Source: Zobellia alginiliquefaciens (GTDB lineage: Bacteria; Bacteroidota; Bacteroidia; Flavobacteriales; Flavobacteriaceae). Taken from it: a DNA stretch of 64,000 bases. The stretch is from assembly GCF_029323795.1 (NCBI RefSeq), contig NZ_CP119758.1, positions 992,001-1,056,000 on the forward strand. Reading direction: 5' to 3'. A program made the position numbers and the translations under genes. How positions within the stretch are numbered: position 1 is the stretch's first letter; each line of letters starts with the position of its first letter. Under the pieces are notes generated by a model, which saw only the letters and a list, made by a program, of their open reading frames with translations, searched no databases and was not told the DNA's origin. Below, piece after piece: positions 46,747-56,148 of the stretch.

Positions 46747-48882
46747 TTAAGCGGTTGTAACACCTTTTGCTGCCTTAATAACCTGTTCTGCAATATTAGA
46801 CGGAGTTTCTGCATAATGTGCGAATTCCATAGTAGAAGTTGCCCTACCTGATGATAATGTTCTTAAAGAAGTAACATAACCAAACATTTCAGATAATGGC
46901 ACCTCACCTTTAATCACTTTAGCACCAGCTCTATCTCCCATACTAGAGATTGTTCCTCTTCTACGGTTTAAATCACCTACTATATCACCCATGTTTTCTT
47001 CAGGTGTCAACACCTCAATCTTCATGATCGGCTCCATAATAACAGCTCCAGCGGCTTTACCAGCAGCTTTATAACCCATTTTAGCAGCTAATTCGAAAGA
47101 AAGTGCATCTGAATCCACAGGGTGGAAAGAACCATCTTTCAATACTACCTTCATAGAATCCATTTCGAAACCAGCCAAAGGACCATTTTGCATTGCTGCA
47201 GTAAAACCTTTCTCTACAGATGGAATAAATTCTTTTGGAATACGACCACCTTTGATTTCATCAACAAATTGCAACCCTTCTCCTTCAAAATCCTCATCAG
47301 CAGGACTCATTTCGAATACAATATCACCAAACTTACCACGACCACCAGATTGCTTTTTATAAGTTTCTCTGTGAGCAGCCAACTTCGTAAGTGCTTCTTT
47401 GTATTCCACTTGAGGTTCACCTTGGTTTACCTCAACTTTGAATTCACGTCTTAAACGATCTACAATAATATCCAAGTGAAGCTCACCCATACCAGAAATA
47501 ATAGTCTGACCAGAAGCCTCATCTGTTTTTACCTGAAATGTAGGATCTTCTTCAGCCAATTTAGCTAAAGCCATACCTAACTTATCAACATCTACCTTAG
47601 TCTTAGGCTCAACAGCTATACCGATTACAGGATCAGGAAAATCCATACTTTCCAATACAATAGGATGCTTCTCGGCAGACATTGTATCTCCAGTTTTAAT
47701 ATCCTTAAACCCAACAGCAGCTCCGATATCCCCAGCTTCGATATAATCGATTGCATTCTGCTTATTAGAGTGCATCTGATAAATACGCGAAATACGTTCT
47801 TTTTTACCTGAACGGTTATTCAATATGTAAGAACCTGCATCTAAACGACCAGAATACGTTCTAAAGAAAGCCAATCTACCTACAAAAGGATCCGTAGCAA
47901 TCTTAAACGCCAAGGCCGAAAAAGGCTCTTTTACATTCGGTTTTCTAGATTCTTCCTCACCTGTATCTGGGTTCACACCCACAATAGCATCTTTATCTAT
48001 AGGTGAAGGCAAATATCTACAAACAGCATCCAATAAAAACTGAACACCTTTATTCTTAAACGAAGAACCACATATCATAGGAATGATAGCTCTATCCATT
48101 ACAGCAGCTCTTAAAGCAGCATGAACTTCCTCTTCCGTGATAGAATCCTCATCTTCGAAGAATTTTTCCATCAACTCCTCATCATATTCAGCCACAGCTT
48201 CAATCAAGGCAGCTCTATACTCCTTAACTTCCGCCTTCATCTCTTCAGGAATATCAACAACGTCAAAAGTTGACCCAAAACCTTCTTCGTGCCAAACAAT
48301 CGCCCTGTTTTTCGCTAGATCAACAATACCTCTAAAATCTGCTTCATCACCAATAGGCAAAACAATAGGAACAGCATTAGAGCCCAACATTTCCTTAACC
48401 TGCTTACACACGTTCAAGAAATTAGAACCCTGACGGTCCATCTTGTTAACAAAACCTATACGAGGCACTTTATAGTTGTCCGCCAATCTCCAGTTAGTCT
48501 CAGACTGAGGCTCAACACCATCAACCGCACTAAAAAGAAAAACCAAACCATCCAACACACGCAAAGAACGGTTTACCTCAACGGTAAAATCAACGTGTCC
48601 CGGAGTATCTATAATATTAAAGTGATAATCCTTTGTATCAGGCAACGCTTTTGCATTTTCCATTGGAAACTTCCAGGTACAAGTTGTTGCAGCAGAGGTA
48701 ATGGTAATACCACGCTCTTGCTCCTGCTCCATCCAGTCCATAGTAGCCGCACCATCATGCACCTCACCTATTTTATGACTAACACCAGTATAAAAAAGTA
48801 TACGCTCTGTTGTTGTTGTTTTACCAGCATCAATATGAGCCGCAATACCTATGTTTCTTGTAAATTTTAAATCTCTTGCCAT
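46747..48882 (-). CDS. fusA: Translation elongation factor G
   Basis: A 711-residue GTPase that drives ribosomal translocation. G1 [10 protein letters not shown], switch regions with [11 protein letters not shown]3 D-T-P-G-H-V-D-F, G4 N-K-M-D, then domains II to V (G-M-G-E-L-H-L-D-I and the later R-R-G-T-I-S-S-M). Length and order are normal. It lies between rpsG and rpsJ; no tuf gene follows, as is usual in Bacteroidota. Confidence 0.99.
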   Translation of the reverse strand: MARDLKFTRNIGIAAHIDAGKTTTTERILFYTGVSHKIGEVHDGAATMDWMEQEQERGITITSAATTCTWKFPMENAKALPDTKDYHFNIIDTPGHVDFTVEVNRSLRVLDGLVFLFSAVDGVEPQSETNWRLADNYKVPRIGFVNKMDRQGSNFLNVCKQVKEMLGSNAVPIVLPIGDEADFRGIVDLAKNRAIVWHEEGFGSTFDVVDIPEEMKAEVKEYRAALIEAVAEYDEELMEKFFEDEDSITEEEVHAALRAAVMDRAIIPMICGSSFKNKGVQFLLDAVCRYLPSPIDKDAIVGVNPDTGEEESRKPNVKEPFSALAFKIATDPFVGRLAFFRTYSGRLDAGSYILNNRSGKKERISRIYQMHSNKQNAIDYIEAGDIGAAVGFKDIKTGDTMSAEKHPIVLESMDFPDPVIGIAVEPKTKVDVDKLGMALAKLAEEDPTFQVKTDEASGQTIISGMGELHLDIIVDRLRREFKVEVNQGEPQVEYKEALTKLAAHRETYKKQSGGRGKFGDIVFEMSPADEDFEGEGLQFVDEIKGGRIPKEFIPSVEKGFTAAMQNGPLAGFEMDSMKVVLKDGSFHPVDSDALSFELAAKMGYKAAGKAAGAVIMEPIMKIEVLTPEENMGDIVGDLNRRRGTISSMGDRAGAKVIKGEVPLSEMFGYVTSLRTLSSGRATSTMEFAHYAETPSNIAEQVIKAAKGVTTA

Positions 48883-48888
48883 TTCTGA

Positions 48889-49365
48889 TTAGAATCTAAA
48901 GTGTGAAAAAGCTTTATTAGCTTCCGCCATTTTATGCGTATCTACTCTCTTTTTAACAGCTGCACCCTCTTCTTTCGAAGCGGCAAGAACTTCAGCTGCT
49001 AATTTTTGGGCCATTCCTTTCTCATTACGCTTTCTAGCGAAACTGATAAGCCATTTCATAGCAGTAGATATCTTACGATCCGGTCTAATCTGCATTGGAA
49101 TCTGGAATGTAGCCCCACCAACTCTTCTACTTCTAACCTCAACATGAGGCATAACATTGGAAAGAGCATCCTTCCAAAGCTCTAAAGCAGTTTTTTCATC
49201 ATCGGTTTTTTTCTCTTCTACGATATCCATTGCATCATAGAAAACACTAAAAGCGATTGACTTCTTACCATCCCACATCATCATATTGACGAAACGCGTT
49301 ACCAACTGATCGTTAAATCTCGGATCTGGTAAAAGTGGTCTTTTCTTTGCCTGTCTTTTTCTCAT
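48889..49365 (-). CDS. rpsG: 30S ribosomal protein S7
   Basis: A 158-residue head-assembly protein. M-R-K-R-Q-A-K-K-R, the helix with [28 protein letters not shown], and C-terminal [13 protein letters not shown]7 represses the str operon in E. coli. Here 71 nt separate it from rpsL, with a direct CTCAAC repeat on the plus strand and a weak pairing at the spacer ends. Confidence 0.98.
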   Translation of the reverse strand: MRKRQAKKRPLLPDPRFNDQLVTRFVNMMMWDGKKSIAFSVFYDAMDIVEEKKTDDEKTALELWKDALSNVMPHVEVRSRRVGGATFQIPMQIRPDRKISTAMKWLISFARKRNEKGMAQKLAAEVLAASKEEGAAVKKRVDTHKMAEANKAFSHFRF

Positions 49366-49436
49366 TACTTAATAGTTTAGAGTCTTAACTTAAATTGAAA
49401 CCTACATCTCAACCGCTACCTCAACTCTTTGTTCAT

Positions 49437-49811
49437 TTACTTCTTAGGGCGTTTTGCACCGTACTTAGACCTACGTTGAGTCCTTCCTGCAACACCTGCA
49501 GTATCCAAAGCACCTCTAACGATATGATATCTAACACCTGGCAAATCTTTTACCCTTCCGCCCCTTACTAATACTATCGAGTGCTCTTGGAGGTTATGTC
49601 CTTCTCCGGGAATGTAAGCGTTCACTTCCTTACCGTTTGTCAACCTTACCCTTGCTACTTTTCTCATAGCTGAATTTGGTTTCTTCGGTGTAGTCGTATA
49701 AACACGAGTACAAACACCTCTTCTTTGAGGACACGAATCCAAAGCCGCCGATTTACTCTTCTTAGTAATCGTGGACCTTCCTTTTCGTACTAATTGTGAA
49801 ATTGTTGGCAT
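49437..49811 (-). CDS. rpsL: 30S ribosomal protein S12
   Basis: A 124-residue decoding-centre protein and the first gene of the superoperon. [12 protein letters not shown] contains the lysine equivalent to E. coli K43, and [10 protein letters not shown] contains K88. Both are the unmutated, streptomycin-sensitive type. A strong promoter lies just upstream. Confidence 0.99.
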   Translation of the reverse strand: MPTISQLVRKGRSTITKKSKSAALDSCPQRRGVCTRVYTTTPKKPNSAMRKVARVRLTNGKEVNAYIPGEGHNLQEHSIVLVRGGRVKDLPGVRYHIVRGALDTAGVAGRTQRRSKYGAKRPKK

Positions 49812-49854
49812 ACTAACTTATATATGTATAAATAACCCCTTGTTTAAGGGTCGG

Positions 49855-49884
49855 CAAATGTAAGACTATTTCGCAGAAATTCAA
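49855..49884 (-). promoter_or_regulatory. Promoter of the str/ribosomal superoperon
   Basis: Minus strand: TTG (49882-49884), 19 nt, then TACATTTG (49855-49862). Both boxes match the Bacteroidota consensus exactly. Transcription should start near 49848, and a short hairpin (49835-49851) sits at the very start of the mRNA leader. Confidence 0.8.
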
Positions 49885-50308
49885 ATAGTTTGGGATTAAT
49901 TTTTAATATTTTTTGCTTGAAGCAAAATCACACCCAATTCATGACCCAAAGATAGTAGATAGTAAATCACTAAAACACATGACCTATTTTAGATATTAAG
50001 GAAAAGAAACAAACTTAAAACCAAACACGTCTAAGAAAATTCAAGAAGATTACTCAATTCGCCAAAAATAATCAAACAAATACCAAAACCGATTAATAAT
50101 TATTATTTTAACAGGTTTATCCTTACATATAAAAAGTTTTTATCCTAAAAAAAAAGAAAGTAATACTGATGGTAATCATTTTTAAGTGATTCTAAAATTT
50201 TTAACAAAAACCACGTATCATTCTCACTTAAATCCTTACAAAACCAACCCATTTTTAACATTGAGCCTGATATATGTGTTTTTTTAACAAAAATTTAGAC
50301 CATTTCTT
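49885..50308. other. Intergenic region upstream of the first SusC leader
   Basis: AT-rich spacer between the divergent rpsL and SusC genes. I find no open frame worth naming, no tRNA-like fold and no terminator in it. Its left end contains the rpsL promoter and its right end meets the shared SusC leader. Most of it looks like simple upstream sequence. Confidence 0.5.
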
Positions 50309-50418
50309 CATTTTATAACACCCAAAAACCTATGCACGCATAACTTTAAGTTAAAAAAAATTGGATTATTAACGCACTTTTATGATTTTTGGCGCCAGCT
50401 AATTCAAATAATTATAAA
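50309..50418 (+). promoter_or_regulatory. Shared SusC leader, copy 1
   Basis: These 110 nt align without gaps to 56039-56148, with about four fifths of positions equal by hand alignment. They hold an inverted repeat TATGC-AC-GCATA at 50331-50342, then a poly-A block and GGATT, and end at the start codon. A promoter or operator role is inferred. Confidence 0.6.
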
Positions 50419-53400
50419 ATGAGAGCAAAACAAAAAGGATTGTTAACGCTGTTTTTGGCGTTAATCGTGCAAATTTCATTTGCGCAAAGCAAATCGATTA
50501 CCGGTACGGTGTCCGACCAAGATGGTCTACCACTACCCGGAGTTAACATTGTTGTTCAAGGTACTACCAACGGTACCCAAACAGATTTTGACGGAAACTA
50601 TGCTATTTCAGCTAGTGAAGGTCAAACATTAGTATTCTCTTACATTGGGTATAAAAATGAGACCCGTCCTGTTGGAGCTTCAACAACTATCAACCTTCAA
50701 ATGTCCGAGGATGCTCAGGCTCTTGACGAGGTGGTAGTAACTGCTTTAGGTGTAGAAAGAGACGCCAAATCATTATCGTATTCAGCACCTAAGGTAGATG
50801 CGGAAGATTTGAGCACCGCTCAAAACAACAATGCTATTTCAGCATTATCCGGTAAGGTTGCCGGGCTTAAAGTGAACTCACCTTCAGGTAACCTTGGGGG
50901 CTCACAAAGAATTCTAATACGTGGCGCCAACTCTGTAACCGGGGAAAACCAACCGCTATTCGTTATTGACGGTATCCCAATGGACAACTCAGGCTTTAAC
51001 ACCACTGACGCTCAGAGAGGTGCAGGTGGAGTCGATTTTGGTAGTACCATAAATGATATTGACCCCAACAGTATTGAAAGCGTCACAGTACTTAAAGGTG
51101 CTGCTGCAGCGCTTTATGGCTCACGTGCCTCTAACGGTGTCGTTCTTATAAACACAAAAACAGGTAAATCAGGAAAAAAACTTGGAATATCCGTTAACAC
51201 ATCTGTAACATTCTCAGACATAGCAATATTACCAGATTTACAAAGAGAATATGGTGGTGGCTCAATCATTTCTGACGCAAACGGCGGTCGTAATGGGTTC
51301 CAAGTTGAAGAAATCAATGGAACGGAGTACCTAGTACCACAATACGCTACAGATGAAAGTTGGGGTCCTAAATACGATTCAAGTATTCAATATCTCCCAT
51401 GGAACGGTTATGACCAAGAAAGTTTTCCTCAGGATTATTTACAGACCAGACCATGGGTTGCTCCGGACAATGATGTTGAGAGCTTCTTTAACACTGGTAT
51501 AACCACTAACAACAATGTTACAATTTCTAGCGGTGGAGATAAAGGCAGCTACTTAATGTCTGTGGGTAATGAGAAATCAACCGGTACAGTACCTGGTACG
51601 GAAATCAACAAGCATTTTTTAAGGTTAAACTTAAATCAAAAGCTTTCCGATAAAATAACATTTGTAGGTACGATGAACTATGTACATACCGATGGAATCA
51701 GACCCGTTATAGGCTACGATGGCAACAGTGTAACCCAAAAATTCTTTCAATGGGGTCAACGTCAGCTAGATTATGATATCTTAAAAGATTATAAGAATGA
51801 AGACGGAAGTCAGAGAACTTGGAACAGAACTGCTTATAATGATGCGACTCCTAAGTATTCCGATAATCCATATTGGACAGCATTTGAAAACAACCCTACC
51901 GATACTCGTAATAGGGTGTATGGTTCTGCAAGTTTCAACTACCAAGTAACTGAAGCCTTTGGGGTTAAATTAAGTGCTTATGGTGACACATACAACTTCA
52001 GAAACACCGAGACCATATCGATAGGCTCTCAGTCTCAGTCAATGTACACCGAACGAGCTTATGACTTTAAAGAGTACAACTACGAATTCGTAGCTAACTA
52101 TAATAAAGACATAACTGATTATTTCAATTTAAAGGCTCTTGCAGGTGTGAATCAAAGGGATTATCAGTTAGACTATCGCCTGAATGAAACAACTGGTGGC
52201 CTAACTTTACCTGGTATTTTCAATATCAATAATGGAAAAGGACCTTTGGATCAAGATACATACACAGACTTTAAGAAAGTAAATAGTGTATTTGGTAGCT
52301 TAAACCTTGGTTTGGCAAATCAAGTATTTATAGATTTAACAGCTCGTAACGACTGGTCTTCTACACTCCCAGATAGTAACAATTCATATTTCTACCCTTC
52401 TGCCTCTTTAGCTTGGGTATTTAGTGAAGTACTACCTGACACCAGTTGGTTTAACTACGGTAAACTTCGTGCCAACTGGGCCGAAGTAGGTAATGATGCC
52501 GATCCGTACAAAGTTATTAGCACTTTAACCTTAGACACTCCATTTAATGGAGAAGGCCGTGTAACAGTACCAAGTACGTTGTTAAATGCTGATCTTAAAA
52601 ATGAGACCACAAGAACATGGGAATTAGGAGCTGAATTAAGTTTTCTTAAAAATAGAATTAACCTAGATGTAACTTACTACAACAATTCAACTATTGATCA
52701 AATTATACCTGTTGACCTTTCCTATGGAACTGGGTATGGCGCTCAATGGATTAACGCAGGTGAGATGACCAACAAAGGGGTTGAAGTTCAAGTAGGCTTA
52801 AAACCTATTAGAACAGAAAACTTCTCATGGGAAATTGATGTTAACTATGCAAAAAACGAGAACGAGTTAGTTTCTCTTGCGGAAGGATTGGAATCTATCA
52901 ACCTAACAAGTGCTCCTTTTCAAGTCCAATTATTAGCAACTGTAGGTCAGCCTTATGGAACGATTTTGGGAAGTGATTTTATTTATGATGACGCTGGAAA
53001 CAAAGTTATTGATGCTGATTCCGGCATGTACGCTGCAACACAAGACTTAGTTCCTTTAGGTTCAGTACAACCTGACTACACAGCTGGCATAAGAAACAGT
53101 CTTAACTATAAAAATTTAGATTTGACTTTTTTAGTTGAAATGAGCAAAGGCGGTCAGTATTTTTCAACATCACACATGTGGGGTATGTACTCTGGTATGC
53201 TAGAGGAAACTGTTGCCAACAACATTCGTGAGGACGGTATTGTTCTTGATGGTGTAACTGGAACTATCACATATGACGACAACGGTAACTATACAGTAAC
53301 AGATACTGCTGAAAACACAACAAATATTTCAGGACAAGATTATGGTGGTATGCACTATGGTGGTTTCGGAACTCCAGATGCACAAAACGTATTTGATTCA

Positions 53401-53637
53401 GATTTCTTTAAACTTCGTGAACTTGCCTTAGGATATACCTTTAAAAATGATTTCTTAAAAATATTTGATTCTGCTAGAATCAGCGTATTTGGAAGAAACC
53501 TGTATACTTGGGGATTAGATTATGACGGTATAGACCCAGAAACTGTATCAACGGGATCAGGAAACATTCAAGGTTTAGAAGGTGGTTTACAACCCTCTAC
53601 TAGATCATATGGTATGAACCTTAAATTATCATTCTAA
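50419..53637 (+). CDS. SusC/RagA-family TonB-linked outer-membrane transporter 1
   Basis: A 1072-residue SusC-type importer. The signal peptide M-R-A-K-Q-K-G-L-L ends F-A-Q. Next come a carboxypeptidase-regulatory-like domain (I-T-G-T-V-S-D-Q-D-G-L-P-L-P-G-V), a TonB-box-like L-D-E-V-V-V-T-A-L-G, a plug (I-R-G-A-N-S-V, L-K-G-A-A-A-A-L-Y-G-S-R-A-S-N-G-V) and a barrel ending in K-L-S-F. With its SusD partner 11 nt downstream it should form a pedal-bin nutrient importer. No glycoside hydrolase or peptidase gene is nearby, so the substrate is unknown. ATG 50419 was chosen over an upstream TTG because it starts the signal peptide shared with copy 2. Confidence 0.95.
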   Translation: MRAKQKGLLTLFLALIVQISFAQSKSITGTVSDQDGLPLPGVNIVVQGTTNGTQTDFDGNYAISASEGQTLVFSYIGYKNETRPVGASTTINLQMSEDAQALDEVVVTALGVERDAKSLSYSAPKVDAEDLSTAQNNNAISALSGKVAGLKVNSPSGNLGGSQRILIRGANSVTGENQPLFVIDGIPMDNSGFNTTDAQRGAGGVDFGSTINDIDPNSIESVTVLKGAAAALYGSRASNGVVLINTKTGKSGKKLGISVNTSVTFSDIAILPDLQREYGGGSIISDANGGRNGFQVEEINGTEYLVPQYATDESWGPKYDSSIQYLPWNGYDQESFPQDYLQTRPWVAPDNDVESFFNTGITTNNNVTISSGGDKGSYLMSVGNEKSTGTVPGTEINKHFLRLNLNQKLSDKITFVGTMNYVHTDGIRPVIGYDGNSVTQKFFQWGQRQLDYDILKDYKNEDGSQRTWNRTAYNDATPKYSDNPYWTAFENNPTDTRNRVYGSASFNYQVTEAFGVKLSAYGDTYNFRNTETISIGSQSQSMYTERAYDFKEYNYEFVANYNKDITDYFNLKALAGVNQRDYQLDYRLNETTGGLTLPGIFNINNGKGPLDQDTYTDFKKVNSVFGSLNLGLANQVFIDLTARNDWSSTLPDSNNSYFYPSASLAWVFSEVLPDTSWFNYGKLRANWAEVGNDADPYKVISTLTLDTPFNGEGRVTVPSTLLNADLKNETTRTWELGAELSFLKNRINLDVTYYNNSTIDQIIPVDLSYGTGYGAQWINAGEMTNKGVEVQVGLKPIRTENFSWEIDVNYAKNENELVSLAEGLESINLTSAPFQVQLLATVGQPYGTILGSDFIYDDAGNKVIDADSGMYAATQDLVPLGSVQPDYTAGIRNSLNYKNLDLTFLVEMSKGGQYFSTSHMWGMYSGMLEETVANNIREDGIVLDGVTGTITYDDNGNYTVTDTAENTTNISGQDYGGMHYGGFGTPDAQNVFDSDFFKLRELALGYTFKNDFLKIFDSARISVFGRNLYTWGLDYDGIDPETVSTGSGNIQGLEGGLQPSTRSYGMNLKLSF

Positions 53638-53648
53638 AAAAATTGACG

Positions 53649-55172
53649 ATGAAAAAATATAATTTAGCAATATTAGCAGCTTCAACTTTGCTGTTTGCAA
53701 TCGGTTGTGATACCGATTACATAAATGACCCGGATAACCCGACGTCAGCTCCATCTTCACAAGTATTCAGTAATGCGCAATTTGATTTGGCATATGAATT
53801 AAACGACCAATGGGTTGCGGGGAGAGGAACTTTACAGATTAGCCAGTACTGGAATTCTGAATTTTATTCTGATGAAAGTAGATACGCACTGCGTACGTCT
53901 ATGGTTGATGATATGTGGGAATGGCCATACCGAGTCTTAACTGATTTGAAAGAGGTTATTGACCTGAACACAGACCCTATAAATGCTCCATTAATGTTAC
54001 AATATGGAACTAATAGCGACCAGATTCAGGTGTCAAGAATTTTAATGGCGTACACTTTTTCAAAATTAGTAGATACTTTTGGTGATGTCCCTTATTGGAG
54101 TTATGGGCAAATGGAAAATCAAGATTTTCAGGCTTTGCGCTTAAAAGATGGTGTTTCCAGCCCTGGTTATACTGATGCTACTATCATATATGAAGATATG
54201 TTAGTTGAATTGGCCGATGCAGCTGGTAAATTAGACCCTTCTGGAACTACAATGCCATCAGGAGATAACATTTATGGAGGAAGTAATGCGCAATGGATTA
54301 AATTTGCCCATTCGCTGCGTTTAAGGTTGGCTTCTCACTTACTAGATGTTAATCCAACTTTAGCAAACTCAGTTTTTGCTGAATCAGATGCCTCCGCGTT
54401 TACCTCAAATGAGGACAATGCGTTATTCATGTTTGGAACCACCGATATAGTTGGTGGACCATGGCATAACGCCTTTACTGTTGAGGCACGCCGTGATTTC
54501 ACTCCGTCACTTTCTTTTACAGACTTGCTCTACAATAGAGTCGGACCATTCACTGGAGCAGGCATGGAAGATCCTAGAATTGATTCTTTCTTTGACAAAT
54601 ATGTGGACCCTGAAGAAGGTGTGGCGGATGAAGTATACGGAATTCCATATGGCTTTGGAAATACGGTGTTACGTGCTGTTGAAAATGAAGGTATCCCACA
54701 CTCGGACATACTCAAACCAGATTTCTCTCAGCCTATATTAACATATGCTGAAATTGAATTCATCAGATCAGAATTTAACGGATGGAATCAAGCAAACTAT
54801 GAAAATGGTGTTACTGCTTCTATGGAATACTGGGGAATTGATGCGGCAGATATTTCAGCCTATGTTGGGGCATTACCTGCAGCTTCCGAAGAAACTGTTT
54901 TAACTCAGCAATATATTGGGTTATACATGGATGGACTTGAAGCCTGGAATTTATACCGAAGGACAGGATTTCCAAATACATTAACCGTGCCTGGTGATAC
55001 TTTTGGAGACGCAACCTTCACTACTCTAGTTCCTGGCTTGAATGCCATACCTAGCAGGGTAACATACCCACAAAATGAACAATTACTTAACAGGACTAAT
55101 TGGGATGCTGCAAGAAGTAGCTTAAGTGATGGTGATGCCATGACTTCCAAAATTTTCTGGGACGTGGACTAA
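53649..55172 (+). CDS. SusD/RagB-family lipoprotein 1
   Basis: A 507-residue surface lipoprotein (L-F-A-I-G-C) that caps the SusC barrel and binds the substrate. Early D-Y-I-N-D-P-D-N-P-T and a helical middle with L-M-A-Y-T-F-S-K-L-V-D-T-F-G-D-V-P-Y resemble the SusD-like_2 subgroup. The C-terminal region has A-E-I-E-F-I-R-S-E. ATG 53649 is preferred over an upstream TTG. A strong terminator follows, so the pair is a closed unit. Confidence 0.92.
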   Translation: MKKYNLAILAASTLLFAIGCDTDYINDPDNPTSAPSSQVFSNAQFDLAYELNDQWVAGRGTLQISQYWNSEFYSDESRYALRTSMVDDMWEWPYRVLTDLKEVIDLNTDPINAPLMLQYGTNSDQIQVSRILMAYTFSKLVDTFGDVPYWSYGQMENQDFQALRLKDGVSSPGYTDATIIYEDMLVELADAAGKLDPSGTTMPSGDNIYGGSNAQWIKFAHSLRLRLASHLLDVNPTLANSVFAESDASAFTSNEDNALFMFGTTDIVGGPWHNAFTVEARRDFTPSLSFTDLLYNRVGPFTGAGMEDPRIDSFFDKYVDPEEGVADEVYGIPYGFGNTVLRAVENEGIPHSDILKPDFSQPILTYAEIEFIRSEFNGWNQANYENGVTASMEYWGIDAADISAYVGALPAASEETVLTQQYIGLYMDGLEAWNLYRRTGFPNTLTVPGDTFGDATFTTLVPGLNAIPSRVTYPQNEQLLNRTNWDAARSSLSDGDAMTSKIFWDVD

Positions 55173-55199
55173 CATCGTCTATAATAAACGTTTATTCCA

Positions 55200-55238
55200 A
55201 ATTAAGCTCGGCCAGATATTCTGGCCGAGCTTTTTTGT
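55200..55238 (+). terminator. Terminator of SusCD unit 1
   Basis: Perfect 12-bp GC-rich stem (55204-55215 with 55221-55232), loop ATATT, followed by a T-run. Placed 32 nt after the SusD stop codon. Confidence 0.92.
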
Positions 55239-56038
55239 GGTTTTATAAATTTTAATTTCTTCGTGCCAATACATTATTTTATCCACGACACCAAAACTTC
55301 CTACTACACCAAAACCAACTACTCCCTTTATACCAGCTTCTACTAGGCAATAGCCAAACCCTACTGCATGCACAATGCGAACTGGCCGACTAACCTCATC
55401 ACTGTTAAAAAGGGACCATTGCAAATTACAGGTCAACTAGTCCTATTTATGTGCACTACTAAATTAATTTTGAATATCAATATACCTTTGATTTCGGAAT
55501 ACTAATATAGGGTTAGCGGCTGAATACTTGAAAATCGGATATTAGAATATTTATGCAGTCCTTAAGGCTATCGACCTAAAAATACCACCTGTATAAACAG
55601 ATTAAACTAGCCAAATTAAAACTCCAACAATGAATTTAACAACCTTTCATGACTTATAAATGGCTTAGAAGGAACAGCTTAAACAGAAGAGAATAACCAT
55701 CTCGCCATTTTCTAGTTAAACCCGAGAAAATAAGTCATTAAACTTATTTCTGTTTCCTAAAAACCATACTTACTACAGCAAGATTAACAAACTTCACTAG
55801 TTACAACCTAGCACATTAGAGGACCATAACCACACTCTTTTACACAATCATCAGCTGAAACAAGCAAATATTTTAACAATATTTAACATATCTCATCTAA
55901 AAACAATATTTATGCGATATTGTAATTTTTTTAACAATAAAACACTGTTATTTTAGGCTAAATCCTAAAAAATAATATTTTTTCATAACGAATAAGCAAT
56001 GTCGTGTTTGTTTTCTTCAGAAAAAACACCGTAAACTA
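55239..56038. other. Long AT-rich intergenic region between the two SusCD units
   Basis: About 800 nt without a convincing gene. A minus-strand frame at its left end overlaps the terminator and looks spurious. A short hairpin (TTTTAGG/CCTAAAA, 55951-55970) has no strong terminator features. There is no tRNA, insertion-sequence end or repeat that I recognise. It could hold long-range regulation or a decayed gene. Confidence 0.5.
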
Positions 56039-56148
56039 CATTTTATAACACTTAAAAAGCTATGCAAGCATAATTTAAAGTTAAAAAAAATAGGATTTTT
56101 AACTTTAAATTATGAATTTTATAACAAGCTAATTCAAACAAATATAAA
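56039..56148 (+). promoter_or_regulatory. Shared SusC leader, copy 2
   Basis: Collinear with 50309-50418 at a constant offset of 5730 nt. The inverted repeat is TATGC-AA-GCATA at 56061-56072; the distance from its end to the ATG is the same (76 nt) in both copies. The poly-A and GGATT block is also kept. Confidence 0.6.

Noticed and set aside
55179-55436. Minus-strand frame of 85 codons between the SusCD units
   Set aside because: It runs through the terminator hairpin, has a Gly/Val-rich low-complexity middle and no recognised family. Its start has no promoter-like sequence. Probably a chance frame.
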